Below, in pieces: positions 8,372-17,380 of a stretch of 54,035 nt of DNA. The stretch comes from UASB124 sp964446935 (GTDB lineage: Bacteria > Babelota > Babeliae > Babelales > RVW-14), in contig CAYUQI010000007.1 of NCBI GenBank assembly GCA_964446935.1, forward strand, positions 1-54,035, read 5' to 3'. The notes beneath the pieces are model-generated. The model was not told the origin of the DNA and ran no database searches. It worked only from the letters and a program-made list of their open reading frames with translations. The position numbers and the translations under genes are program-made. How positions within the stretch are numbered: the first letter of the stretch is position 1; every line of letters starts with the position of its first letter.

Positions 8372-9602
8372 CAATATCCTTATTTAATGCTGGAATAGTA
8401 GTCTTCGTAATAGCCTTCTTTTGAGTACTGGTAAGCAGAGAACTTTTTGCGACATTTTGCAGCACTGTTAAGAATGCTTGTAATTGCTTCTTGGTTGCTT
8501 TTGTTCTGTTTTTAAAAATGGTATTTAATGCGGCAGCGCATTTGTCATAAACGCTCTTGTCATATGTTTTGCCTGTTGCTCCAGTTATTATCTTTGCAAA
8601 TGCAGTAACTTGTTTATCGAAAGTTTTTTGTTTAACGGCGGCATCAATTGCTTTTATGGTGTTTTTAACGAGCGTGGCGTCCACTTTGGCTGTAGTGGTT
8701 GTTGCGGAAGCTTTTGCAATGTCACTTGTGAGTGTTGAAATAAAGCTTGCAAGGAAGACCGCTTTTTGAGAGCTATCCAAAAGAGAGCTTGCAACACCTG
8801 CATTCAAAAGATCAAGAATCTTTTGGAGCTGTACCTTGTCTGTAGTTTTCCTGCCTTGAAACAACGTATTAAGAGCGTTGGCAAACTTTTGGTACACCTC
8901 TATGGTGAAGGTTTTGCCGGCTGCATTTGTTACGATGAGTGCAAGCGCAGTTATTTGTTCATCAGCAGTTGCTTTTTTGAGTGCTGCATCAATAGCAGCA
9001 AGTGTGTCTGAGATAAGTGTTGTAGATGGTGCTGCTCCTGCTGTGGAAGCGATTTCGGCGGTCACCTTTGTTATAAGGTTTGTTGTTATAAAAGTCTTTT
9101 GTGCATCGGCCAAAAGGGTGCTGGCAATACTAGCATTCAAAAGAGTAAGAAGCTTTTGGAGTTGCGCATTATTAGTGGTTGTTCTACTTTGAAAAAGTAG
9201 GCTTAAGGCTTCGGCGAATTTATTGTATATTTCATTGATATATGTTTTGCCAGTTGCATTCGTGATAATTTCATTGAATGCCGTTACCTTTTCATCGAAT
9301 GTTGTTTTTTGCATTGCCGCTTCAATTGCCTGCTTTGCTGCAGTTTGAATCTGTAGGTCATTTTTAATTGTTGTTTGATAACCATTGGTGGTTGTTTTGT
9401 CTGCTGGCGCAAGGAGGTTTGTTTCGAGCGCTGCTGCCATGAGTAATGAAAGTTCGTTTAATGATGCACTATCTTGAAGCTCAGCTCGTTGGTTGTAGTA
9501 CGCTGTTATTTGCGTAAAAAGCTCGTTGGTTTCTGTTTGAGAAAATACTGGGATGGCGATTAATAATGATAACGAATACGTTATAAATAGAATATGTTTC
9601 AT
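8358..9602 (-). CDS. Secreted helical-repeat protein (member of the modular array)
   Basis: 414 residues with a signal peptide (cleavage near PVFSQTE). The N-terminal module (about 25-90) has the pattern LFTQITAYYNQR, then LNELSLLMAAALETNLL and GYQTTIKNDL, shared with the N-termini of the genes at 12711 and 16430. Three tandem helical repeats of about 95-105 residues follow, each containing EKVTAFNEII-NATGKTY, a KFAxALxxLFxxR helix and a LQKLLxLLNAxxASxLL helix. The phrase A(T/A)GKT(Y/F) recurs in each but is not a P-loop. Ala/Thr/Leu-rich and probably all-alpha. The minus-strand order puts it 28 bases after the 991-residue tectonin protein, so it is likely in the same transcript. Confidence 0.85.
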   Translation of the reverse strand: MKHILFITYSLSLLIAIPVFSQTETNELFTQITAYYNQRAELQDSASLNELSLLMAAALETNLLAPADKTTTNGYQTTIKNDLQIQTAAKQAIEAAMQKTTFDEKVTAFNEIITNATGKTYINEIYNKFAEALSLLFQSRTTTNNAQLQKLLTLLNASIASTLLADAQKTFITTNLITKVTAEIASTAGAAPSTTLISDTLAAIDAALKKATADEQITALALIVTNAAGKTFTIEVYQKFANALNTLFQGRKTTDKVQLQKILDLLNAGVASSLLDSSQKAVFLASFISTLTSDIAKASATTTTAKVDATLVKNTIKAIDAAVKQKTFDKQVTAFAKIITGATGKTYDKSVYDKCAAALNTIFKNRTKATKKQLQAFLTVLQNVAKSSLLTSTQKKAITKTTIPALNKDIAKAK

Positions 9603-9630
9603 GGTAATACTACTCCTTTGTTAACTGTTA

Positions 9631-12606
9631 TTATCGGGTAAACCTTGTTCCTCTGTGCTCTCTTGTCGTAGTTGTTGTTTCTGGCTTTTTTCTTGTTTTA
9701 GTTGTAACAGTAGTTGTTTCTTTAACTATTGGTTTTTTTGTAGTTGTGAGTGTTGCTTTCTCGAGTTTATTAATCTCTCTTGTAAGTGGTTGTATCATTT
9801 GATCAAGAATGCGTTCTTTTTGTTGTGTGGTAAGCAATGTGCTTTGATAAGCCTGTTGCAAAAATGATTGCAGCTTTTTCAGTACCGCTATTTCTCCTCG
9901 AGATCTGTCGCGATATATAGTTTCAAGAGCCGCTTTGAATTTGGTGTGTACCGTAGCGTTAAATAATTTATCGGTTGATTCACTTACAATGTTATTAAGT
10001 GCGGCAAGCTTCGCATTATACGTTGACTGACCGAGTGCTTTGGCTAAGGCTTCGATGGTTTGGGTATTGATTGTTGTTTCAACAGTAGTGGGGGTTATTG
10101 GCGGAGTTGTTGTAATTTGGGTAATAACAATATTACTCAATTCAACAGGATTATTCTCATAACAACCAAAACCAACATAGCGAGGCTTGGTAACAATAGC
10201 GTTTGTCCATGTTGCAATTTGGTTTTGCCCTGGCGTTGCACCTCTTCCGTATGATATGGTTTTTCCTTGACGTTGTATCCAATAATCATAAACGTTTGTT
10301 TCATCTGAAAGATGGTCCACTGTTCTAACTTTGTTATCTCCATAAATGTCTGTTTTAATATAGCTACTTCCACTTTCACCAAGAGCCTCAATAAAAGCCT
10401 GCCCGCGTTCTGCCCCAAGACACAGAACAACCCCGGTATTTGGAGTATAGCTCAACTTTGGTGACAAAATGATCCAGAGTTCTTTAGTAATTACGTTTGG
10501 TACATAAGCTTTGAAAGTAAGTGAAAAATCGCCAGCTCCCAATGCCCAATTTTTATGGAAGGTTGTGTTTTTATCGATGGTGTTGGCTGCTTTGCCGAGT
10601 AGCTTAAAGGTGGATCCACCAGGTGGGGTTGCGGTGTCGTAGACGTTTGTAGAAGAAGGGAGCTCTGTTGTTGGTGTTGAGGGTTGGGTAATTGTGATAT
10701 TAGATAATGTCACAGGAATTGCTTGATAACCACCAAATCCAAAATAGAGTTGCGAATTGACCAAAACATCGGTCCATTCTAGGAGTTTGTTTTGACCTTG
10801 CGTTGCGCTTTTGCCGTAGGAAATGGTTCCGTTCTCAAGTTTGATCCAGTAAGCGTCTCCTGCTGTGATTTTGTCTGCGACACTAACTTTATTTGCTCCG
10901 TAAATATCAGTTCTAAAATAGGTTTGAGCATTATTGTTGCCACCAATGCCGAGCGCAATTGATTTACCCACCTCGTATTTTGCAGATGGCCCAAAGATAA
11001 CCCATGCATCTTGTGCTGCTGTTATTTTAAATTGTAGGATTCCTTTACCAGCGGATGTAAGTTTCCAGTTTGTATGAAAAGTTGTATTTTGATCAATGGT
11101 GTTGCCTGCAAGCCCTGTGACTTTGAACGTTGATCCGCCGGGTGGAGTGCTTGCATCGTAGATGGTTGTTATTGGCAATGCTTCGATTGTAATGTTTTTG
11201 TATTCTACAGAAGAGCTGCCATACCCTCCCAAACCAATATATTGAGCTGCTAATGGGGAAGGGTCTGTGTAGGTCATAAATTGATTTTGTCCGACAATCG
11301 TTCCGGTTCCCATAGACATGGTACCGCCATCAATTTTGAGCCAATATGGTCGATCTTCAGCTGCATTAAGTTGAGCAGCTGTTCCAGCAATATTAGCTGA
11401 TGTTTTGTTGTACGTACCATCGGCAGTAAGTATTCTACGGATGTAGCCAATGCTACAATTGCTGTAGCCTAACCCAAAGTAATAAATGTCGCCACTGCTT
11501 GCTTTGCTTGGGGCCAGCGCAACAGCAAGATTATTAGCCCCTTTGGCGGTGAATTTAATAATACCTTTTCCTATGGCTGGAAGTTTCCATGCATCAGCAA
11601 ACGATATTGAAAACCCTGTTTGATTTCCTGGATAGGTATAGGATGAACCGCCCGGTTGGGTTGCAGCAGCTACAGTTGTTGTGGATGCATACCAAATGGT
11701 GTTGTCTGTTGCCAATGCCCACACCTGTCCATTGTGACCTCCTTCAACAATCATGAGTGCTTTAGGCGTGTTAACTGTAACCCACGTATTGTTTTGTCGT
11801 GCATAAAGGTTGCCGGTGGTACTTACCGCCCACACGGAGCCGTCGTGCCCAATTGAAACATGAATAAACGTTTCCGGAGTATTGCCCCATCCGTAACTTG
11901 TTCCTTTTGGGGTTGCCGTTGTTATCCCATTTACCCAATAGGTAATATTATCGTTACCAATTCCCCATACGGCACCGTCCTTGCCAACAGAAATTTGTTT
12001 TAGCAAACCGCCATAGGCAGATGATGTTATGCTGAACCATGTATTATTTTCCCAAAAATAAACAGAGCCATTGGTTTTTATTGCCCATACGTTTCCATTG
12101 GAGCCTACGCCAACATCTTTAAAATCAGATCCAAGTGTTGTCCAGTTTGCGCCTGTATCTGTTGAGCGAAAAATATTTCCAACATTATTGACGCCCCATA
12201 GGACCCCGTCTTTACCGATTGCAATCTTTGAGAGTCCTCCATTCAGTTGTGTCCAGTTTATTGCTTTGTAATTTGATGCGGTTATCCCATTGCCCCACCA
12301 AATGCCTTGTGTGCTGCTATTAGTATGAATTACTTGTCCACTTGGGCCAACAGCAATGTCTGTTCCACCGCCTTGAACTTGTTCCCATGCGAGGGTTATT
12401 GTTGTTGGTACTGTTAGCTCTGTTTGGCGAGCCACTGTAGCTGAAGTAACATCAATAATCGATGAAGGGGCTGCAGCTGCAGACTCTGCGGTCTCAGCGG
12501 CTATCGGTGAAGGGGCTGTGGCAACTGCTTGAATTTGGTTTGGACATAAAACTGCTACACAGGGTATGAGCATTAAATAAAAATATTGTGTTTTAAGGCA
12601 TCGCAT
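9631..12606 (-). CDS. Large secreted tectonin propeller with three F domains and helical C-terminus
   Basis: About 991 residues. The signal peptide ends near QIQA (about 27). Six tectonin blades lie at about 72-305 (DIAVGPSGQV, KIAIGKDGVLWGVN, QISVGKDGAVWGIG, HVSIGHDGSVWAVS). F1 (about 318-475) is of the 'IRR' subtype (YFGLGYSNCSIGYIRR); F2 (about 480-642) and F3 (about 655-827) each open with YD(A/T)xTPPGG and carry YFRTDIYG or YIKTDIYG. A helical module follows (NIVSESTDKLFNATVHTKF, then LQSFLQQAYQSTLL), and a Thr/Lys-rich basic tail ends it. F1 is strikingly similar to the second F of the gene at 14066. The start at 12606 rather than 12630 is chosen for AAGGA 8 bases upstream. Binding or adhesion is a plausible role but unproven. 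Confidence 0.87.
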   Translation of the reverse strand: MRCLKTQYFYLMLIPCVAVLCPNQIQAVATAPSPIAAETAESAAAAPSSIIDVTSATVARQTELTVPTTITLAWEQVQGGGTDIAVGPSGQVIHTNSSTQGIWWGNGITASNYKAINWTQLNGGLSKIAIGKDGVLWGVNNVGNIFRSTDTGANWTTLGSDFKDVGVGSNGNVWAIKTNGSVYFWENNTWFSITSSAYGGLLKQISVGKDGAVWGIGNDNITYWVNGITTATPKGTSYGWGNTPETFIHVSIGHDGSVWAVSTTGNLYARQNNTWVTVNTPKALMIVEGGHNGQVWALATDNTIWYASTTTVAAATQPGGSSYTYPGNQTGFSISFADAWKLPAIGKGIIKFTAKGANNLAVALAPSKASSGDIYYFGLGYSNCSIGYIRRILTADGTYNKTSANIAGTAAQLNAAEDRPYWLKIDGGTMSMGTGTIVGQNQFMTYTDPSPLAAQYIGLGGYGSSSVEYKNITIEALPITTIYDASTPPGGSTFKVTGLAGNTIDQNTTFHTNWKLTSAGKGILQFKITAAQDAWVIFGPSAKYEVGKSIALGIGGNNNAQTYFRTDIYGANKVSVADKITAGDAYWIKLENGTISYGKSATQGQNKLLEWTDVLVNSQLYFGFGGYQAIPVTLSNITITQPSTPTTELPSSTNVYDTATPPGGSTFKLLGKAANTIDKNTTFHKNWALGAGDFSLTFKAYVPNVITKELWIILSPKLSYTPNTGVVLCLGAERGQAFIEALGESGSSYIKTDIYGDNKVRTVDHLSDETNVYDYWIQRQGKTISYGRGATPGQNQIATWTNAIVTKPRYVGFGCYENNPVELSNIVITQITTTPPITPTTVETTINTQTIEALAKALGQSTYNAKLAALNNIVSESTDKLFNATVHTKFKAALETIYRDRSRGEIAVLKKLQSFLQQAYQSTLLTTQQKERILDQMIQPLTREINKLEKATLTTTKKPIVKETTTVTTKTRKKPETTTTTREHRGTRFTR

Positions 12607-12710
12607 GTAACGAATCCTTTCCCTTTGCATTATTAAAATACTGAGGACGTTTAATTCAAGAAAAATTTTTTATTTTTATTAAACGCCTTAAAACCCCTTT
12701 CATGTGATAA

Positions 12711-14003
12711 TTATTTAATAAGTGCTTCTTTTTTTAAATATTTTTTTTGTGCAACCGGTTTTTTACTGGCTTTTTCATGAGTGACAGTTGCTTGATAACC
12801 AGCGGAGGACTTTGGTTTTGTTTGCATGAGTGCTGGGATGTATTTTGTTTTGATGATATTTCTTTGATCTTTATTGAGTAAAGAACTTTGCATGATTGAT
12901 TTAAAGAAGATCCTGAGCTTATCAAGTTTTGCTGATGTCAGTGATGCTCGTGCGTTGTAAAGTGTTGTAATTGCTTGTGCAAAAGCAGTGTTGACATCGT
13001 TGCTGAATGTTTTTCCTGTTGATTTTTGCTGTATAGCAGAAAGAGCTGCAAATTTTTGGGCATATGGTTTAGTGATTGCTTCATTAATTTCGGTGATGAG
13101 GATTTGTTCGGATGTGAGTACCGGGGTGATTGATGCTGCCGTTGTTGGCGTCGTAGTGTCAGGTATGGTAGTTGATGGAGTTGTTGTTGTAGTGTCAGGG
13201 GTGGTGGTTGTTGGAGTTGTTGTTACTGAAGGGGCGGTTATTGTTGCAAAAGTGATGTTTGCAAATTCTGCTTTGATATTTTGGTAGCATCCAAATCCTA
13301 CATACAGGAGTGATGGGATAATTGATTGGTTGGTCAATTCCATAAGCTTGTTTTGTCCAGGTGTTGAACCTTTGCCATAAGAAATTTTTCCATCTTGCAC
13401 TTCTATCCAGTAGCTGTCCCATGTGGCACTGTTTCCCTCTTGTCCTTGTTGTATTGTATCAATGCAATAAGCAAGGTCATCACCGTCGACTATATTTGTT
13501 CGAAAAAATGATACAGCATTGCCGTAACCACCGATACAAACACCTATAGACTTGTCTTTTTCGTATGCAGCTTTAGGTGATAACACAATCCATGCTGATT
13601 GTTGTGTATTGACTTTAAATGTGACAATACCCTTGCCGATTGTTGGCAATTTCCATGCTGCATTAAAAGTGAGGTTTTGTATGTTGGTATTTGTTGCTTT
13701 GCCAAGGACGATAAACGATGAACCACCTGGAGGTGTTGATGTATCATAGGGGACGATGAGTGATGCTCGTTGTTGGTTGACAATGGTTTGATAGGTAGTA
13801 ATGGCCGTGCGTTCATCTGAACTCAAAAGGTCTCTGGAAAGTACTGTGGTAAAAAGTGATGAGAGATCATCAAGTGTTTCGGCTGTTTTTTGATTGTAAA
13901 GTGTATTGAGTGCATCATAAATGACATTGGTTTGGGGGAATGCTGTAAAAAAGCAAAACAGTATACAAAAAAATATCATAGGTAGCTTGGATATGGCCTT
14001 CAT
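12711..14003 (-). CDS. Secreted helical-F-helical modular protein
   Basis: About 430 residues from the ATG at 14003 (AGAGGAG 5 bases upstream); 12 extra residues would be added by an upstream ATG at 14039. Order: signal peptide (about 1-24); N-terminal helical module with LNTLYNQKTAE, then LSSLFTTVLSRDLL; F module (about 86-251, YDTSTPPGG, VCIGGYGN, FFRTN, LLYVGFGCY); a linker of about 40 residues made almost wholly of Thr and Pro; helical module (AQKFAALSAIQQKSTGKTF, LRIFFKSIMQSSLL); Lys-rich tail. The linker has the look of an extended, possibly glycosylated stalk (inference). It contains no tectonin part and sits between two genes that do. Confidence 0.85.
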   Translation of the reverse strand: MKAISKLPMIFFCILFCFFTAFPQTNVIYDALNTLYNQKTAETLDDLSSLFTTVLSRDLLSSDERTAITTYQTIVNQQRASLIVPYDTSTPPGGSSFIVLGKATNTNIQNLTFNAAWKLPTIGKGIVTFKVNTQQSAWIVLSPKAAYEKDKSIGVCIGGYGNAVSFFRTNIVDGDDLAYCIDTIQQGQEGNSATWDSYWIEVQDGKISYGKGSTPGQNKLMELTNQSIIPSLLYVGFGCYQNIKAEFANITFATITAPSVTTTPTTTTPDTTTTTPSTTIPDTTTPTTAASITPVLTSEQILITEINEAITKPYAQKFAALSAIQQKSTGKTFSNDVNTAFAQAITTLYNARASLTSAKLDKLRIFFKSIMQSSLLNKDQRNIIKTKYIPALMQTKPKSSAGYQATVTHEKASKKPVAQKKYLKKEALIK

Positions 14004-14065
14004 AACGTCTCCTCTAAAAGTGTCTGTAGGCTTTCGCATCCCGAATAATGAAGATTGCCAAATAC

Positions 14066-16267
14066 TTATGCAGCAGGAGTAGCTTTTTTACCAGTGAGAT
14101 GTTCATAGGTAAAATTTAAGGTACCGCCAAGCAACGTTCTTAATTCTGATACGGTTTTGTTTTTGATGCTATCAACAAACGTCTGTGCGTCAGCATGTTT
14201 GGTAAATGTAGTGAGTAAACTGGTAAGGGTAGTATTGTTTTTGAGGTAACTTGTTTTAGCAGCGTTATCAAAAAGCGTTTTGATTTGTCCGAGAACGGTT
14301 GATCCCTTATTAAAATTATTGGTGACGAGTGTTTGAATTTTTGTTACAAGGGACGTTACGTTCACTGTTGTTTGATTGATAAATGATTGATTTGTTAATA
14401 CAGCATTAATTTGACTTAATGCTGTGTTGAAGTTAGTTGTTGGATCGGGGATTGCTTCTACTGCTGTTTGAAATTGCGCAACAATTAATGCTGATAAATT
14501 TTCAATAGTAATGTTTTTGTATTCTACGGATGAACCAAAATAACCGCCAAAACCAATATATTGAACAGCTAACGGGGAAGCGTCTGTATAGGCCATGATT
14601 TGATTTTGTCCGACAACAGTGCCGGTACCCATAGCCATTGCGCCTCCATCAATTTTGATCCAATAAGGGCGATCTTCAGCGGTATTAAGTTGAGCAGCTG
14701 TTCCGGCAATAGTGGCGGATGTTGTGTTGTAAGTACCATCGTCAGTAAGTATTCTACGGATATAGCCAACACTACAATTGTCGTATCCTAATCCAAAATA
14801 GTAAAGGTTGCCACGGCTTGCCTTGCTTGGGGCAAGAGTAACAGCAAGGTTATTAGCTCCTTTAGCAGTAAATTTGATAATACCTTTTCCTGTGACTGGA
14901 AGTTTCCATGCATCGGCAAAAGACATAGAAAAGGCAGATGCATCTCCTGGATAGGTGAAGGTTGTACCACCTGGTATGAATGATTCAGGAACACTTTCAA
15001 ATGAAATATTTTGATATGCTGCTGGCGATTGCTCATAACCACCAAAACCAACATATTGGACCGTTGCCAATGGTGATGGATCGTTATACACCAGAAATTG
15101 GTTTTTTCCGGCAACCGTACCGGTACCCATAGTAACACGACCATTGTTGATCCTGATCCAATAATTGACGTATTGATTGGCGTTAAGTTTTTGCGCATCC
15201 GTTAAATTAAATTCTGCGACATTGTCTGTTGTGGCAGATGAAAGCTTTCTACGAATGACTGCTTTGGTATTGGTGTAACCGATACCCACAAAATAGAGAT
15301 CCCCTGTGGTTGCTGCGGAAGGAGCTATGACAAGACCGAAGTCACTGGCTGCGCGTACTTGAAATTTAATAACCCCATATCCGACCTTTGGTAGTTTCCA
15401 TGTTGTTGAGGCAAATTCAATGCCAATGGTTCCTGTTGCTGCTTCTTTAGGATAAACATACGTTACGCCTCCTGGTTGCATTCTTCCATAATAAATGTTT
15501 CTGTTTGTTCCTATTGCCCAGACTTGGCCATTATGGCTTCCTTTAACAACTTTGAGTGCCACCGGAATATTTACATTTACCCACGTCGTATTGTTTTGCC
15601 AAAAATAAAGTTTTCCCGAAGTGCCAATAGCCCATACGCATCCATCGTGACCTGCTGATATATAATTAAAGGGTTCGGGACTGCCGGGATTTATGTGCGT
15701 CCAAGAACTTCCCTCGCCAGGGGTTCCAACGCGTATGTAGGCCTGTCCATTTGCATTCACTCCAACAACCATATCATTTTTGCCTACTGAAATTTGCTTT
15801 AACGCTCCATCGATTTGATACCACCCATATCCTGATTTATTGATAAAAATGTTTCCACTACTTTGAACGCCCCACACATTTCCATTTGGACCAACGGCAA
15901 CATCAACAAGGGTTCCACCAACCTTTGTCCAGGCTGCTCCATAGGTTGTTGTGTACCAAATTTCACTTGCTGAATTGACGCCCCAGATAATACCGTTCAA
16001 ACCAATAGAAGCTTCACTAAGTCCTCCATTCAGTTGCGTCCACCCTATTGGTTTGTAATTAGTTGCGCTAATTCCATTTCCCCAAAAAATACCCTGAGAT
16101 TCAGCATTAACATGTATAACTTGTCCACTTGGTCCGACGGCGACGTTATCCCCATAGCCAGATATTGATTCCCACTTGATGGACATGGTGCGTGCAGACT
16201 GAAAAACAAGAGACAGAAGACAGGGTACGATTAATGAACGTAACTTCTTTATGTGAATGGTTACCAT
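14066..16267 (-). CDS. Secreted tectonin propeller with two F domains and helical C-terminus
   Basis: About 733 residues; the start at 16267 is chosen for AAGGA 7 bases upstream. Signal peptide about 1-27 (cleavage near ARTMS). Six tectonin blades at about 32-262 (NVAVGPSGQVIHVN, DVAVGPNGNVWGVQ, QISVGKNDMVVGVN, VVKGSHNGQVWAIG). F1 (about 264-422, FVGIGYTNTKAVIRR) matches the F of the protein at 3728; F2 (about 432-592, YFGLGYDNCSVGYIRR) matches F1 of the protein at 9631. A C-terminal helical module (about 595-733) ends in LTGKKATPAA and matches the C-terminus of the protein at 16430. The gene is thus a mosaic of its neighbours. Role unknown; carbohydrate or surface binding is inferred from the tectonin fold. 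Confidence 0.87.
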   Translation of the reverse strand: MVTIHIKKLRSLIVPCLLSLVFQSARTMSIKWESISGYGDNVAVGPSGQVIHVNAESQGIFWGNGISATNYKPIGWTQLNGGLSEASIGLNGIIWGVNSASEIWYTTTYGAAWTKVGGTLVDVAVGPNGNVWGVQSSGNIFINKSGYGWYQIDGALKQISVGKNDMVVGVNANGQAYIRVGTPGEGSSWTHINPGSPEPFNYISAGHDGCVWAIGTSGKLYFWQNNTTWVNVNIPVALKVVKGSHNGQVWAIGTNRNIYYGRMQPGGVTYVYPKEAATGTIGIEFASTTWKLPKVGYGVIKFQVRAASDFGLVIAPSAATTGDLYFVGIGYTNTKAVIRRKLSSATTDNVAEFNLTDAQKLNANQYVNYWIRINNGRVTMGTGTVAGKNQFLVYNDPSPLATVQYVGFGGYEQSPAAYQNISFESVPESFIPGGTTFTYPGDASAFSMSFADAWKLPVTGKGIIKFTAKGANNLAVTLAPSKASRGNLYYFGLGYDNCSVGYIRRILTDDGTYNTTSATIAGTAAQLNTAEDRPYWIKIDGGAMAMGTGTVVGQNQIMAYTDASPLAVQYIGFGGYFGSSVEYKNITIENLSALIVAQFQTAVEAIPDPTTNFNTALSQINAVLTNQSFINQTTVNVTSLVTKIQTLVTNNFNKGSTVLGQIKTLFDNAAKTSYLKNNTTLTSLLTTFTKHADAQTFVDSIKNKTVSELRTLLGGTLNFTYEHLTGKKATPAA

Positions 16268-16368
16268 AATGATATCCTTTACTCCAAAAAATAAACTTAT
16301 TGCTTTCATGATACCTGGGTGCTGTGTCCAAAAGCAAATAACAATTGATTTAAGAGATTTTGTGTGGG

Positions 16369-16402
16369 TAAGAATAAAAGAGGGCGCTGAATTTCAGCGC
16401 CC
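16369..16402 (-). terminator. Terminator after the 16430-17209 gene
   Basis: A 9-base perfect stem GGGCGCTGA/TCAGCGCCC (16382-16402) with a 3-base loop. On the minus strand it is followed by CTCTTTTATTCTT. It separates the 259-residue gene from the tectonin gene starting at 16267. Confidence 0.75.
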
Positions 16403-16429
16403 AGAATATTTAAAATTGGATACTTTTTA

Positions 16430-17209
16430 TTAGGCCCCAGGGGTTGCAATGGCTTTTTTACCTTTGAGACTATCAAGTGTGACGTTGGTAGTTGCACTAA
16501 GGAGGGCTCTTACCCCTTTAATTTTATCAATAAGTGTTGGTTTAGAATTCTCAACGGCAAGTTTATCAACAAAATCTTGCGCATTATAGTCATTATTGAC
16601 GGCTGCAAGGAGTGTATTGAGTTCACCCTTGGCTGTCGCATCAAGATAGGTAATTTTTGCATCGACCGCATTGGTAAGGAGTGTTTTTAATTGATTAAGA
16701 ACGACCGTGCTTTTTCCGGCCCGATTATTAGCAATGTTTTTGATTTTGGTAGCAAGCGTAGCGCCATCGGCTGAGCCTGTTAAATTTGCTTGATTTTGGA
16801 ACGCCGTATTTCCCAGCAAGGTAGTTACTTCTGTCATTGCTGTGGTAAAGCCGGCAGCTGTTGCAGGGTCTGCCGTCAGTGCTGCAATTGCGGTTTTAAA
16901 TTGCGTTCCGATTTGAGCTGTTGCAAGCTCATTATCTACGGTCGTTTTATAGCCAGTCAATGTTGTCTGTTGCGTAGCATCAAAAAGAACTTTTTTTGCT
17001 TCTGTAAGAGCATCGGAAAGCAAACCAGAAAGTTCAGTAAGGTTAGCTACTTCTGTTCCTCTGCCGCTATACAGCGTTGTAATTTGATCAAATAGTGCAT
17101 TGTCAGTTGGGAGTGTTGCTGGAGCGGTTGCTTCTACAGCCATAATTGAGGTCCCATAACCAATTATTGCCAAGAATACTAAAAATTTTGCACGCAATGC
17201 GCTAGACAT
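16430..17209 (-). CDS. Secreted all-helical protein of the modular array
   Basis: 259 residues. The signal peptide ends near SIMAVEA. The N-terminal module (LFDQITTLYSGRG, LTELSGLLSDALTEA, GYKTTVDNEL) is the same type as in the proteins at 8358 and 12711. The C-terminal half (VLNQLKTLLTNAV, AQDFVDKL, VRALLSATTNVTLDSLKGKKA) matches the C-terminus of the tectonin protein at 14066 (GKKATPAA versus GKKAIATPGA). It contains neither tectonin nor F module: it is the helical ends of its neighbours joined together. Very rich in Ala, Thr and Leu, with no cysteine seen. It is the first gene of the array in the direction of transcription and has its own terminator. Confidence 0.85.
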   Translation of the reverse strand: MSSALRAKFLVFLAIIGYGTSIMAVEATAPATLPTDNALFDQITTLYSGRGTEVANLTELSGLLSDALTEAKKVLFDATQQTTLTGYKTTVDNELATAQIGTQFKTAIAALTADPATAAGFTTAMTEVTTLLGNTAFQNQANLTGSADGATLATKIKNIANNRAGKSTVVLNQLKTLLTNAVDAKITYLDATAKGELNTLLAAVNNDYNAQDFVDKLAVENSKPTLIDKIKGVRALLSATTNVTLDSLKGKKAIATPGA

Positions 17210-17307
17210 AAAAATCCTTCCCTTTTTGGAATTGTTTATTTTTTCTATTATTAAATTAACACACTGGGGTTTCTCAAATCAATAAAATCAAAGAGAAAAT
17301 AAAGAAT

Positions 17308-17358
17308 AACACTATTTTTTATCAAAAAAGGTTCATTTTTGAGATAAAAAATAGTGTT
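17308..17358 (-). terminator. Long A/T hairpin, probable terminator of phoH
   Basis: A perfect 16-base inverted repeat (AACACTATTTTTTATC at 17308-17323 and its complement at 17343-17358) with a 19-base loop lies just after the phoH stop at 17381. On the minus strand it runs into TTCTTTATTTTC. AT-rich, so less stable than a classical terminator. Confidence 0.65.
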
Positions 17359-17380
17359 TGTGCTTCTTGGGAGGCGTGGG

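Noticed and set aside
8358..9602. Possible P-loops (ATGKT, AAGKT) in the helical-repeat protein
   Set aside because: The spacing does not fit GxxxxGK(S/T), the motif sits in repeats of an exported all-helical protein, and no Walker B follows.
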